64,000 bases of DNA, taken from positions 1 through 64,000 of the forward strand of contig CAVRXD010000044.1 in assembly GCA_963725065.1 (NCBI GenBank). The letters are read 5' to 3'. Positions 34,649 to 44,893 of the stretch are shown one piece after another (the first letter of the stretch is position 1; every line of letters starts with the position of its first letter). Origin of the DNA: VAZQ01 sp963725065. GTDB taxonomy: Bacteria; Pseudomonadota; Alphaproteobacteria; Rhizobiales; Xanthobacteraceae. A program made the position numbers and the translations under genes. The notes beneath the pieces are model-generated. The model was not told where the DNA came from. It did not search any database and saw nothing but the letters and a program-made list of their open reading frames with translations.

Positions 34649-36361
34649 ATGACCGTCATCGGCTGGATTCAAATTCTGCTGTTCTGCGCCGTCGTCGCCG
34701 CACTCGTCGTGCCGCTCGGCGGCTACATGACGCGGGTGTTCAACGGCGAGCGCACGTTTCTCTCGCCGGTTCTGCGTCCGGTCGAGGCGGGTCTTTACTG
34801 GATCGGCGGGGTCGACGAAACGCGCGAGCAGCACTGGGTCACCTATACGGTGGCGATGCTGTTCTTTCACATCGCGGGATTTCTGATTCTCTACGCTCTG
34901 ATGCGCTTGCAGGCCGCCTTGCCGTTCAATCCGGCCGGCCAATCGGCCGTGGCCCCCGACCTCTCCTTCAATACGGCGGTGAGCTTCATCACCAACACCA
35001 ACTGGCAGAACTACGGCGGCGAAAGCACGATGTCCTACCTCGTGCAGATGCTCGGCCTGACCCACCAGAACTTTCTGTCGGCGGCCACCGGTATCGTGCT
35101 CGCGGTCGCGCTGATCCGCGGCTTCGCGCGGGCATCGGCGCGGACCGTGGGGAATTTCTGGGTCGATATCACGCGGTGCACGCTCTACATCCTGCTGCCG
35201 ATGTGCGTCGTCTACGCACTGTTCCTGGTCTGGCAGGGCATGCCGCAGACGCTCGGCCCGTACGTGGACGCGACCACGCTCGAAGGCGGCAAGCAGACCA
35301 TTGCGGTGGGCCCGGTCGCCTCGCAGGTCGCGATCAAGATGCTCGGCACCAATGGTGGCGGCTTTTTCAACGCCAACGCGGCGCATCCGTTCGAAAATCC
35401 CACCGCGCTGTCGAACTTTATCCAGATGGTCTCGATCTTCGCGATCGGGGCCGCGCTCACCAACGTGTTCGGCCGCATGGTCGGCAACCAGCGCCAGGGT
35501 TGGGCCATCTTTGCCGCGATGGCAGTCCTGTTCGTCGCGGGCGTCACGGCGACCTACTGGGCCGAAGCGCACGGCAACGACGCCTTCACGGCGCTCGGCC
35601 TCACGGGCGGCAACATGGAAGGCAAGGAGGTCCGCTTCGGCATCGTGGCCTCCGCGCTGTTCGCCGTGGTCACGACCGCCGCCTCCTGCGGCGCGGTCAA
35701 TGCCATGCACGATTCCTTCACCGCGCTCGGCGGCATGATCCCGCTGATCAACATGCAGCTCGGCGAGGTGATCATCGGCGGCGTCGGCGCGGGCATGTAC
35801 GGCATGCTGCTGTTCGTCGTGATCGCGATCTTCGTGGCTGGCCTCATGGTGGGCCGCACGCCCGAATATGTCGGCAAGAAGATCGAGGCCAAAGAGGTCA
35901 AGATGGCGATGCTGGCCATCCTGATCCTGCCGCTGATGTATCTCGGCTGGACCGCGGTCGCGGTGGTGATCCCGAGCGCGGTGGCGTCGATGGCCAATCC
36001 CGGACCGCACGGCTTCACCGAAGTTCTCTATGCCTATACTTCGCAGACCGGCAACAACGGATCGGCCTTCGCCGGGCTGACCGGAAACATCCTGTTCTAC
36101 AACCTCACCGGCGCCGTCGCGATGCTGGTCGGCCGGTTCTGGATGATCATCCCGGCCATGGCGCTTGCGGGCTCGCTGGCGGAGAAGAAATCGATCCCGC
36201 CGTCGGCCGGCACGTTCCCCACCACCGGCGGCCTGTTCGTCGGCCTGCTGATCGGCGTGATCCTCATCATCGGCGGATTGACGTTCTTCCCGGCGCTCGC
36301 GCTCGGCCCGGTCGTCGAGCATTTCGCGATGTCCGCCGGCACCCTGTTCTCAGCGAACTAA
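34649..36361 (+). CDS. kdpA: Potassium-transporting ATPase channel-like subunit KdpA
   Basis: This 570-residue inner-membrane protein of the high-affinity K+ pump has all four selectivity-filter repeats: FITNTNWQNYGGESTM, KMLGTNGGGFFNANAAHP, TAASCGAVNAMHDSFTALGG and YAYTSQTGNNGSAFAGLTG. The length equals that of typical KdpA (about 557-590), and about ten membrane segments are visible. It selects and passes K+ to KdpB. It is preceded by GAAGAGGTCAACC and followed by kdpB after 16 nt. Confidence 0.97.
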   Translation: MTVIGWIQILLFCAVVAALVVPLGGYMTRVFNGERTFLSPVLRPVEAGLYWIGGVDETREQHWVTYTVAMLFFHIAGFLILYALMRLQAALPFNPAGQSAVAPDLSFNTAVSFITNTNWQNYGGESTMSYLVQMLGLTHQNFLSAATGIVLAVALIRGFARASARTVGNFWVDITRCTLYILLPMCVVYALFLVWQGMPQTLGPYVDATTLEGGKQTIAVGPVASQVAIKMLGTNGGGFFNANAAHPFENPTALSNFIQMVSIFAIGAALTNVFGRMVGNQRQGWAIFAAMAVLFVAGVTATYWAEAHGNDAFTALGLTGGNMEGKEVRFGIVASALFAVVTTAASCGAVNAMHDSFTALGGMIPLINMQLGEVIIGGVGAGMYGMLLFVVIAIFVAGLMVGRTPEYVGKKIEAKEVKMAMLAILILPLMYLGWTAVAVVIPSAVASMANPGPHGFTEVLYAYTSQTGNNGSAFAGLTGNILFYNLTGAVAMLVGRFWMIIPAMALAGSLAEKKSIPPSAGTFPTTGGLFVGLLIGVILIIGGLTFFPALALGPVVEHFAMSAGTLFSAN

Positions 36362-36377
36362 CCTCGGAGTCACGTCG

Positions 36378-38489
36378 ATGGAGTCCTCTCAGGCGCGCAA
36401 ACAGCCGGTCTCGGCGCTGTTCGATGCCAGGATCGTCATTCCGGCGATCGGCTCGGCTTTCGTCAAGCTCGACCCGCGGGTCCTGATGAAGAACCCGGTG
36501 ATGTTCGTGCTGGAAGTCGTCAGCGTGCTGACCACCGTCATCCTGGTCCGCGACATCGCGACGATGAGCGGCAACGTCGGCTTCGAGTTCCAGATCGTCC
36601 TGTGGCTGTGGTTCACGGTGCTGTTCGCCAACTTCGCCGAAGCGATCGCCGAGGGCCGCGGCAAGGCGCAGGCGGACGCGTTGCGGCGGACGCGCACCGA
36701 GACCCAGGCAAAGCTTCTGATCGGCACCGACCGGCGCAATTTCCGGCGGGTTCCCGGCACCAATCTCAGGGTCGGCGACGTGGTCGTGGTCGAGGCCGGC
36801 GACACCATTCCATCGGACGGCGAGGTGGTCGAAGGGATCGCCTCGGTGAACGAGGCGGCGATCACCGGCGAATCGGCGCCGGTTATCCGCGAGTCCGGCG
36901 GCGACCGCTCGGCCGTCACCGGCGGAACCCAGGTGCTGTCCGACTGGATCAAGGTGCGCATCACGGCGGCGCCCGGTTCGACCTTCATCGACCGCATGAT
37001 CAAGCTGGTCGAGGGCGCCGAGCGCCAGAAGACTCCGAACGAGATCGCGCTCAACATCCTGCTGGTCGGCTTGACCATCATCTTCGTATTCGCGACGGCA
37101 ACGATCCCGAGCTACGTCGCCTATGCCGGCGGCGCCATCTCGGTCGTGGTGCTGGCCGCGCTGTTCGTGACGTTGATCCCCACCACGATCGGCGCGCTGC
37201 TGTCGGCGATCGGCATCGCCGGGATGGACCGCCTGGTACGCTTTAATGTGCTGGCGACGTCCGGCCGCGCGGTCGAGGCCGCCGGCGACGTCGGCACACT
37301 CCTGCTGGACAAGACCGGCACCATTACGCTCGGCAACCGCCAGGCGACCGCATTCAAGCCCATCCAGGGCGTGAGCGAACAGGACCTCGCGGATGCGGCG
37401 CAGCTCGCTTCACTGGCCGACGAGACTCCGGAGGGGCGTTCCATCGTCGTGCTTGCGAAGGAAAAATACGGCATCCGGGGCCGCGACCTCGCCGAGCTGC
37501 GCGCCAATTTCATCCCGTTCACGGCGCAGAGCCGAATGAGCGGGGTCGAGGTCGGCAACTCCTGGGTGCGCAAGGGCGCTGTGGAGGCGATCTTGAACCA
37601 CCTCACCACGCCTGCGTCGAGCGTGACCTCGTCCGGCGCCGTGCGTGAGCTGCGGCCCGCCGTCAGCAGCGAAATGGTGCGGGAGATCAATGCGATCGCG
37701 GATGAGATCGCGAAGGCGGGCGGCACGCCGCTGGCCGTAGCCAAGGACGGCAAGCTGCTGGGCGTGATTCAGCTCAAGGACATTATCAAAGGCGGCATCC
37801 GCGAGCGTTTCGCCGAGTTGCGCCGCATGGGCATCCGCACCGTGATGATCACCGGTGACAATCCCACCACGGCCGCCGCCATTGCCGCGGAGGCCGGCGT
37901 CGACGATTTCCTCGCGCAGGCCACACCCGAGCACAAGCTCAAGCTCATCCGCGACGAGCAGGCCAACGGCAAGCTCGTCGCCATGTGCGGGGACGGGACC
38001 AACGATGCGCCGGCGCTCGCCCAGGCCGACGTCGGCGTCGCCATGAATACCGGCACGCAGGCCGCGCGCGAGGCCGGCAACATGGTCGATCTCGACTCCA
38101 ACCCGACCAAGCTGATCGAGGTGGTCGAGATCGGCAAGCAACTGCTGATGACCCGCGGGGCCCTCACCACGTTCTCGATCGCCAACGACGTGGCGAAGTA
38201 CTTCGCCATCATCCCGGCGATGTTCGTCGCGTTCTACCCGCAACTGCAGGCGCTCAACATCATGAATTTGTCGACGCCGCAGAGCGCGATCCTCTCCGCC
38301 ATCATCTTCAACGCGCTGATCATCGTCGCGCTCATCCCGCTGGCGCTCAGGGGCGTCCGCTATCGGCCGATCGGCGCCGGCCCGCTGCTGCGGCGCAACC
38401 TGCTGATCTACGGCGTCGGCGGCGTCGTCATCCCCTTCATCGGCATCAAGGCGATCGACCTCGCAGTGACTGCCCTGCATCTGGTTTGA
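36378..38489 (+). CDS. kdpB: Potassium-transporting P-type ATPase subunit KdpB
   Basis: This 703-residue catalytic subunit shows the P-type ATPase motifs: the actuator motif AAITGESAPVI, phosphorylation loop LLLDKTGTITLGNRQA with the acceptor Asp, nucleotide-domain AQSRMSGVEVGNSWVRKGAV, MITGDNPTTAAAIAAEAGVD, and the hinge MCGDGTNDAPALAQADVGVA. The length fits KdpB (about 680-710). It hydrolyses ATP to drive K+ uptake in the KdpFABC complex. Confidence 0.97.
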   Translation: MESSQARKQPVSALFDARIVIPAIGSAFVKLDPRVLMKNPVMFVLEVVSVLTTVILVRDIATMSGNVGFEFQIVLWLWFTVLFANFAEAIAEGRGKAQADALRRTRTETQAKLLIGTDRRNFRRVPGTNLRVGDVVVVEAGDTIPSDGEVVEGIASVNEAAITGESAPVIRESGGDRSAVTGGTQVLSDWIKVRITAAPGSTFIDRMIKLVEGAERQKTPNEIALNILLVGLTIIFVFATATIPSYVAYAGGAISVVVLAALFVTLIPTTIGALLSAIGIAGMDRLVRFNVLATSGRAVEAAGDVGTLLLDKTGTITLGNRQATAFKPIQGVSEQDLADAAQLASLADETPEGRSIVVLAKEKYGIRGRDLAELRANFIPFTAQSRMSGVEVGNSWVRKGAVEAILNHLTTPASSVTSSGAVRELRPAVSSEMVREINAIADEIAKAGGTPLAVAKDGKLLGVIQLKDIIKGGIRERFAELRRMGIRTVMITGDNPTTAAAIAAEAGVDDFLAQATPEHKLKLIRDEQANGKLVAMCGDGTNDAPALAQADVGVAMNTGTQAAREAGNMVDLDSNPTKLIEVVEIGKQLLMTRGALTTFSIANDVAKYFAIIPAMFVAFYPQLQALNIMNLSTPQSAILSAIIFNALIIVALIPLALRGVRYRPIGAGPLLRRNLLIYGVGGVVIPFIGIKAIDLAVTALHLV

Positions 38490-38529
38490 TCGTCCTGGCT
38501 TGAGGGCGCCTGGCCCGAGGAGAAGCGTC

Positions 38530-39135
38530 ATGTTGAAAGAAATTCGTCCGGCGATCGTCTTCGTGGTCGCGCTCACCGCCATCACCGGTCTGCTCTATCC
38601 GTTTGCGATGACAGGGATTGCCGGGGTCGTTTTCCCCTACCAGGCGCAGGGGAGCCTGATCGAACGGAATGGCAAGGTGGTCGGGTCTGCGCTCATCGGG
38701 CAGGATTTCACCAGCGCGGGATATTTCCACGGCCGTCCCTCCGCCACGGTTGCGCCCGACCCGAACGATTCCACCAAGACCGTGCCGGCCCCTTACAACG
38801 CGGCGAATTCCGGCGGCTCGAATCTTGGCCCGACCAACAAGGCGCTGATCGATCGGGTGCAAGGCGACGTCGAGAAGCTCCAGCAGGAGAATCCCTCGGC
38901 CCAAGTTCCGATCGATCTGGTGACGACCTCGGGCAGCGGACTCGATCCGGACATTTCGCCGGCGGCCGCGCTTTTTCAGGTCCCGCGTGTTGCGAAAGCG
39001 CGCAACATGCCCGAAGATCGCGTGCGCCAGCTGGTCGACGAGCACGTCGAGGGAGGTACTCTCGGCTTCTTGGGCGAGCCGCGGATCAACGTCCTGGCGC
39101 TCAATCTCGCGCTCGATCGCGCGGCGGCGCGTTGA
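38530..39135 (+). CDS. kdpC: Potassium-transporting ATPase subunit KdpC
   Basis: This 201-residue protein has one N-terminal membrane helix (AIVFVVALTAITGLLYPFAM) and a periplasmic domain with the family motifs GSALIGQDFTSAGYFHGRPS, YNAANSGGSNLGPTNKAL, TTSGSGLDPDISPAAALFQ and GEPRINVLALNLALDR. The length is normal. It stabilises KdpB-KdpA contact. It starts after GAGGAGAAGCGTC. The frame upstream of 38530 is open for ten codons but has no ribosome-binding site. Confidence 0.95.
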   Translation: MLKEIRPAIVFVVALTAITGLLYPFAMTGIAGVVFPYQAQGSLIERNGKVVGSALIGQDFTSAGYFHGRPSATVAPDPNDSTKTVPAPYNAANSGGSNLGPTNKALIDRVQGDVEKLQQENPSAQVPIDLVTTSGSGLDPDISPAAALFQVPRVAKARNMPEDRVRQLVDEHVEGGTLGFLGEPRINVLALNLALDRAAAR

Positions 39136-39276
39136 TCGGAATCGAAGCGTGTTGGAGCAAAATCGCTTATATTGTACCGAGATATCGCCCTGAGCATTTG
39201 CCTGGCCGCATGATTTTGACCGCAACGTCCACAGCTTCTCTGGATCATGCTGGCCCGGCGGAGAATCTGATTCCTG

Positions 39277-42001
39277 ATGGTGGAGCACCGGCGCGACCCT
39301 GACCAGCGACCTTCGCCGGAGGCCTTGCTCGAGGCCGCCCGCAGGGAGGAGCGCAGATCCGGCCGGCTCAAGATTTTTGTCGGCGCCGCTCCCGGCGTCG
39401 GCAAGACCTACGAGATGCTGCAGCAGGCGCGCGCCAGGAAACAGGACGGCTACGATATCGTCGTTGGCGTCCTCGAAACGCATGGGCGTAAGGAGACGCA
39501 GGCGCTCCTCGACGGACTGGAGATCGTTCCCCGCAAGCGGCTCGACTACAAGGGCCAATCGCTCGAGGAGATGGACCTCGACGCCATCATCGCGCGCCGC
39601 CCGCAGATCGCGCTGGTCGACGAACTGGCCCATGCCAACACGCCCGGCAGTCGTCATCCCAAGCGCTACCTCGACATCGAGGAACTGCTCCATCGCGGCA
39701 TCGACGTCTACACGACAGTCAATGTCCAGCATATCGAGAGCCTCAATGACGTCGTTGCCCAGATCACCCATGTCCGTGTGCGCGAGACGGTCCCCGATTC
39801 GGTGTTCGACCGCGCCGACGCCATCGAGCTCGTCGATCTGACCCCGGACGACCTCATCGAACGGCTCAAGGAGGGGAAGGTCTACGTTCCCAAGCAGGCC
39901 GAGCGCGCGCTGGATCACTACTTCTCGCCCGGCAACCTGACGGCGCTGCGCGAGCTGGCGTTGCGCCGCACCGCGGAACGCGTCGACGAGCAATTGCTCA
40001 CGCACATGCAGGCCCATGCGATCCCGGGGCCGTGGGCGGCGGGCGAGCGCATCCTGGCCTGCGTGAGCGAAGATCCGCGGGCGGCCGGCCTCGTGCGCTA
40101 TGCCAAACGGCTGGCGGACCGGCTGCATGCACCGTTCACGGCGCTCTACGTGGAGACACGGCGCAGCCTGCAATGGAGCGAGGAACAGCGCGACCGGGTC
40201 GCGGATACGTTGCGGCTGGCCGAGGCATTCGGCGGCGAAGCGATTACCGTTCCCGGCGGCGATCGCGGCGTCGCGGACGACGTGATCGGTTTCGCGCAGG
40301 CCAACAACGTCACGCAGATCGTCATCGGCAAGTCGACGCGGTCGCGATGGTTCGAGATCCTGTACGGCTCGGTGGTCCATGATCTGGTGCGGCGTTCCGG
40401 CAACATCAGTGTGCACGTCATCGCCGGCGACGAGCTTGCGCGCGATCCGATCCCCAGGACGACCGTGCGGGCGGCGGAAGACGCGGCGCCTTTCAACCCG
40501 TGGCCCTATGGGGTGGCGCTCGTCGCGGTTGCCGCCGCCGTCGGCGTGGGCGGCCTGATCAAGCCGTTGCTCGGGGTCGAGAACGTCGATCTTGTGTTTC
40601 TGACCGCGGTGGTCGCCATCGCGGTCCGCTACGGGCTTTGGCCCTCGCTGCTCGCCACCGTCGCCTCGTCCCTGTGTTACAATTTCTTCTTCCTGCCGCC
40701 GCTCTATACCTTCACGATCACAGACCCGACGAATCTCGCCGCCTTCGTCTTCTTCACGGTGGTGGCGGTGGTGGTCTCGCATTTCGCGGCGCGCGGACGC
40801 TCCCAGACCGTGGCCGCGCGCGAGCGCGTGCGCGCGGTGGAATTGCTCTACGCGTTCAGCCGCAAGCTGGCGGGGGTCGGCACCCTCGATGACGTTCTCT
40901 GGGCGACGGCGTACCAGACCGCGCTGATGCTGAAGGTGCGGGTCGTGCTGCTGCTGCCGGAGGACGGCTCCATTGTCGTCAAGACCGGCTATCCGCCCGA
41001 GGACATCCTCGACGAGGCGGATGTCGCGGCGGCGAAATGGGCATGGCAGAACGACCGGGTCGCCGGGCGCGGCTCGGACACGCTCCCGGGAGCAAAGCGC
41101 CTGTTCCTGCCCATGCGGACCGGCCGCGGCGCGATCGGCGTCATGGGGATCGACAGCGACAAGACCGGCCCGCTTCTCACTCCCGATCAGCGCCGTCTGC
41201 TCGACGCGTTGATCGATCAGGCCGCGCTTGCCATCGAGCGCGTCTATCTGGTCGAGGACGTGGAGCGGGCGAAACGCACGATCGAGACGGATCGGCTGCG
41301 GTCGGCGCTGCTCACCTCGATCTCGCACGATCTCAAGACGCCGCTCGCGGCCGTGCTGGGAGCAGCCAGCACGCTACGCGACCTGTCGACCGGGCTGAGC
41401 GATGCCGAAAAGGCCGACCTGCTTGCGACCGTCATCGACGAATCGGAGCGGCTCAACCGCTTCATCGCCAACCTGCTCGATATGACCAGGCTCGAATCCG
41501 GCGCCGTGGTGCCGAACACGGCGCTCCACGACCTCGGCGAGATCGTCGGCAGCGCGTTGCGGCGCGCGAGCAAGAATCCTTGCGGGTCATCGGATCGAAC
41601 TGGAGCTCGCCGCCGGCCTGCCCATGCTGGAGCTGGATGCGGTGCTGTTCGAGCAGGCGCTGTTCAACTTGTTGGACAATGCCGCCAAGTATTCCCCCGA
41701 CGGCAGCACCATCCGCATCCGAAGCAGGCGCGACCAGGACGCGATCTGTCTCCAGGTGCTGGACGAAGGCGACGGCATACCGCCCGGAGACCTCGAGCAC
41801 ATCTTCGACAAGTTCTATCGGGCGGAAAAGGGCGATCGGGTGCGGGCCGGCACCGGGCTCGGCCTCGCGATCGCGCGCGGCTTCGTCGAGGCCCTGCATG
41901 GGGAGATTACGGCGGCGAACCGTCCCGACCGGCCCGGCGCGGTCTTCGCGATCAGGTTGCCGGTGCCGCCGGCGACCAAGCAACTGGACACGGCGGCATG
42001 A
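39277..42001 (+). CDS. kdpD: Osmosensitive K+ channel sensor kinase KdpD, interrupted by a +1 frameshift
   Basis: The first 766 codons encode the KdpD N-terminal domain (Walker A GAAPGVGKTYEML, then LVDELAHANTPGSRHPKRY), the Usp-like domain, four membrane helices (from about PYGVALVAVAAAVGVGGLI), a GAF region and the HisKA H-box ISHDLKTPLAAVLGAAS (His about 684). At AAGAATCC (41572-41579) an extra A shifts the frame. The remainder, LAGHRIELELAAGLPMLELD, N-box LFNLLDNAAKYSPDGS and G-boxes EGDGIPPGDLEHIF and GTGLGLAIARGFVEALHGE, is one frame over, ending at 42001. The length is 3n+1. The unshifted frame has no stop and runs on in phase through kdpE. If real, kinase activity would be lost. Confidence 0.92.
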
Positions 42002-42687
42002 GCGCGGCCCCGCTCAAGGTTCTCGTGGTGGATGATGAGCCGCCCATCCGCAAACTGCTGCGAATGGGCCTGAGCACGCAGGGCTACGACATCCTGGAGG
42101 CGCCGAACGGCAAGACCTCGCTCGAGTTGCTGGCGCAGAATCCCGATCTCGTCATTCTCGATCTTGGATTGCCTGATATGCAGGGCCTGGAATTGCTGCG
42201 GATGATGCGCGCACGCAACGAGGCCGTCCCGATCGTGGTCCTGTCGAGCCGGGGCGACGAGGTCGGCAAGGTCCAGGCGCTCGACCTCGGCGCCGACGAT
42301 TACATCACCAAGCCCTTCGGCATGGATGAACTGCTTGCGCGCATGCGGGCGGCGCTTCGTCATCAGCTTCAGGTGCATGGCGAGCGGCCGATCTTCCGCA
42401 GCGGCGATCTCTCGGTCGACCTGGTGCGCCGCATCGTCAAGGTCGCAGACCGGGAGGTGAAGCTTTCTCCCAAGGAGTACGACCTGCTGCGCGTGCTCGT
42501 GCAGCATGCCGGCAAGGTGCTCACCCACAAATTCCTGCTCGGAGAGCTGTGGGACAGCCTGACGGATGCGCAATACCTGCGGGTCTATGTTCGGCAGCTC
42601 AGACAGAAGATCGAAGCCGACCCCGAGCGCCCGCATTTCGTTCTGACCGAAACCGGCATCGGCTATCGCCTGAGGGCGCCGGACTGA
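41998..42687 (+). CDS. kdpE: KDP operon response regulator KdpE
   Basis: This 229-residue OmpR/PhoB-type response regulator has the receiver acidic pair VVDDEPP, phospho-acceptor Asp in LVILDLGLPDMQG, switch Ser in VVLSSRGDE and Lys in DDYITKPFGMDE. The C-terminal winged helix runs LSPKEYDLLRVLVQHAGKVL to LRVYVRQLRQKIEADPERP and ends TETGIGYRLRAPD. The length is normal. Its start overlaps the end of kdpD by ATGA. It activates kdp transcription when phosphorylated by KdpD. Confidence 0.96.
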   Translation: MSAAPLKVLVVDDEPPIRKLLRMGLSTQGYDILEAPNGKTSLELLAQNPDLVILDLGLPDMQGLELLRMMRARNEAVPIVVLSSRGDEVGKVQALDLGADDYITKPFGMDELLARMRAALRHQLQVHGERPIFRSGDLSVDLVRRIVKVADREVKLSPKEYDLLRVLVQHAGKVLTHKFLLGELWDSLTDAQYLRVYVRQLRQKIEADPERPHFVLTETGIGYRLRAPD

Positions 42688-42792
42688 ACGCCGCAGCCGG
42701 GCATTGGCCCGCTGCCACGCGCAATGGAACCATGTTAGCCTGCGCCGTCGGTCGGGCAACACATGGTCAATACGACCGCCGGGAGGAACAAC

Positions 42793-43944
42793 GTGAGAAT
42801 GTCATCGACAAAGATGGCGGTTGCCGTCGGGTTTTGTCTCGCCGGCGTGCTCGCAGCCGGATCGGCCTGCGCGCAGGTCAAGGTTGGAGCGGTGCTGTCG
42901 GTCACGGGTCCGGCCTCGTTTCTGGGCGACCCGGAGAAGCGGACGCTCGAGCTCTACGTCGACGAGATCAATGCCAAGGGTGGCGTGAACGGCCAGAAGC
43001 TGCAGCTCGTGGTGTATGACGACGGCGCCGACGCCAACGCCGCGCGCACCTTCGCCACCCGCCTGATCGAGGAGGACAAGGTCGTCGCCATGGTCGGGGG
43101 CACTACGACCGGCGCGACGCTTGCCATGATGCCCCTGTTCGAGGAGGCGCAGATCCCCTTGATCTCGCTTGCCGGCGCCATCCAGATCATCGAGCCGGTG
43201 CGCAAGTGGGTGTTCAAGACGCCGCACACGGACAAGATGGCGTGCGAGAAGATCTTCGCCGACCTGAAGCAGCGCAGCCTGACGACCGTCGCGCTGATTT
43301 CGGGTACGGATGCGTTCGGCAAATCCATGCGCGACCAGTGCGTGGCGGTGGCGCCCAAGGCCGGCATCACCATCGCGCACGAGGAATCCTACGGACCGCG
43401 CGACAGCGACATGACCCCGCAGCTCACCAACATCAAGGGCAAGGCGGGCGTGCAGGCGGTGATCAATCCGGGTTTCGGCCAGGGGCCGGCGATCGTCACG
43501 CGCAACTACCGCCAGCTCGGCATCACGCTGCCGCTCTACCAGAGCCACGGCGTCGCCTCCAAGCAGTTCATCGATCTCGCCGGCCCGGCCGCGGACGGGG
43601 TGCGGCTGCCGGCCGCCGCGCTGCTCGTCGCCGACAAGCTGCCGGACAGCGATCCGCAGAAGCCGGTCGTCACCGGCTACACCAAGACCTATCAGCAGAA
43701 GACCGGCCAGCCGGTCTCCGGCTTCGGCGGCCACGCCTATGACGGGCTGATGATCTTCGCCGAAGCGGCGAAACGCGCCGGCAGCTTCGACAAGGCGAAG
43801 GTGCGTGACGAGATCGAGAAGACCAAGAATTTCATCGGCACCGGCGGCGTCGTCAATATGTCGCCGACCGACCATCTCGGCCTCGATCTCTCCGCCTTCC
43901 GCATGCTCGAGATCAAGGGCGGCGACTGGACGCTGGTGCAGTAA
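42793..43944 (+). CDS. LIV-type ABC transporter substrate-binding protein (system 2)
   Basis: This periplasmic receptor of about 383 residues has a signal peptide (MAVAVGFCLAGVLAAGSACA-Q) and a Peripla_BP_6 domain beginning VKVGAVLSVTGPASFLGDP, with NGQKLQLVVYDDGADANAAR, LISGTDAFGKSMRDQCVAVA and GFGGHAYDGLMIFAEAAKRA. The GTG at 42793 follows GGGAGGA; an ATG at 42799 is possible. It heads a second transporter with separate LivH, LivM, LivG and LivF genes. The ligand is not readable; the ligase and amidohydrolase downstream suggest an aromatic or other organic acid. Confidence 0.88.
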   Translation: MRMSSTKMAVAVGFCLAGVLAAGSACAQVKVGAVLSVTGPASFLGDPEKRTLELYVDEINAKGGVNGQKLQLVVYDDGADANAARTFATRLIEEDKVVAMVGGTTTGATLAMMPLFEEAQIPLISLAGAIQIIEPVRKWVFKTPHTDKMACEKIFADLKQRSLTTVALISGTDAFGKSMRDQCVAVAPKAGITIAHEESYGPRDSDMTPQLTNIKGKAGVQAVINPGFGQGPAIVTRNYRQLGITLPLYQSHGVASKQFIDLAGPAADGVRLPAAALLVADKLPDSDPQKPVVTGYTKTYQQKTGQPVSGFGGHAYDGLMIFAEAAKRAGSFDKAKVRDEIEKTKNFIGTGGVVNMSPTDHLGLDLSAFRMLEIKGGDWTLVQ

Positions 43945-44006
43945 CAGCGAAATGGCGCGTAGCGAATGGCGATAGGTCCACTCGCTCCACGCTGTTCGAG
44001 GGTGAA

Positions 44007-44879
44007 GTGCCTGAATTTCTGCAATTCACCTTCTCCGGCCTGACCGTCGGCGCGGTCTATGCCCTGGTCGCGCTCGGCTTCACGCTGATCTACAATTCCT
44101 CCGACGTCATCAACTTCGCCCAGGGCGAATTCGTGATGCTGGGCGGGATGACGACGGTGTTCCTCGGGCTCGCCGGGGTGCCGCTGCCGCTGGCGGCGTG
44201 CCTTGCCATCGTCTTTACCGTCATCGTCGGTCTCGCGCTCCACCGTTTCGCGATCGAGCCGGCACGCGGAGCCAGCGCCGTCGTGCTCATCATCATCACC
44301 ATCGGCGCCTCGATCTTCCTGCGCGGCGCCGCGCAGGTGGTTTTCGACAAGCGCTTTCACAGCCTGCCGCCCTGGTTCGGCAACGATCCCATCCGTTTCG
44401 GGGGCGCCGCCATCCTGCCGCAGAGCCTGGTGGTGCTCGCCGGCGCGGTCGTCATTGTCGTGCTGCTGTGGGCTTTCATCGATCGCACCCTGTTCGGCAA
44501 GGCGATTGTCGCCACTGCCGCAAACCAGCTCGCGGCGCGCCTCGTGGGCATCAACCCGCGCCGCATCGTCGGGCTCTCGTTCGCCATTTCCGCGGCGATC
44601 GGGGCGGTGGCCGGCATCCTGATCGCGCCCATCACGCTGACGAGCTACGACGTCGGCACGCTGCTGGCGCTCAAGGGCTTCGCCGCCGCGATGCTCGGCG
44701 GCATGGGCAGCGCGCTCGGCGCTGTCGTGGGCGGGCTGCTGCTCGGATTGCTCGAAGCATTCGCCGCCGGCTATCTCTCCTCGCAGTACAAGGATGCGGT
44801 CGCGTTTCTCGTCATCCTGATCGTGCTGTTCGCCATGCCGCGAGGTCTGTTCGGGCGGGCGTCGGTCGAGCGGGTGTGA
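44007..44879 (+). CDS. LIV-type ABC transporter permease LivH-like (system 2)
   Basis: This 290-residue inner-membrane protein has the LivH pattern FSGLTVGAVYALVALGFTLI, DVINFAQGEFVMLGGM, the coupling loop LFGKAIVATAANQLAARLVG and ALKGFAAAMLGGMGSALGAV. About eight membrane segments are visible. GTG appears to be the start. It is followed by the LivM-like gene after 14 nt. Confidence 0.88.
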   Translation: MPEFLQFTFSGLTVGAVYALVALGFTLIYNSSDVINFAQGEFVMLGGMTTVFLGLAGVPLPLAACLAIVFTVIVGLALHRFAIEPARGASAVVLIIITIGASIFLRGAAQVVFDKRFHSLPPWFGNDPIRFGGAAILPQSLVVLAGAVVIVVLLWAFIDRTLFGKAIVATAANQLAARLVGINPRRIVGLSFAISAAIGAVAGILIAPITLTSYDVGTLLALKGFAAAMLGGMGSALGAVVGGLLLGLLEAFAAGYLSSQYKDAVAFLVILIVLFAMPRGLFGRASVERV

Positions 44880-44893
44880 GGGCCGACCTCGCC

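Noticed and set aside
41560..41600. Programmed ribosomal frameshifting in kdpD
   Set aside because: There is no slippery heptamer or downstream structure that stands out, and eight other unrelated genes in the window show the same kind of +1 lesion, so a common technical or mutational cause is simpler.
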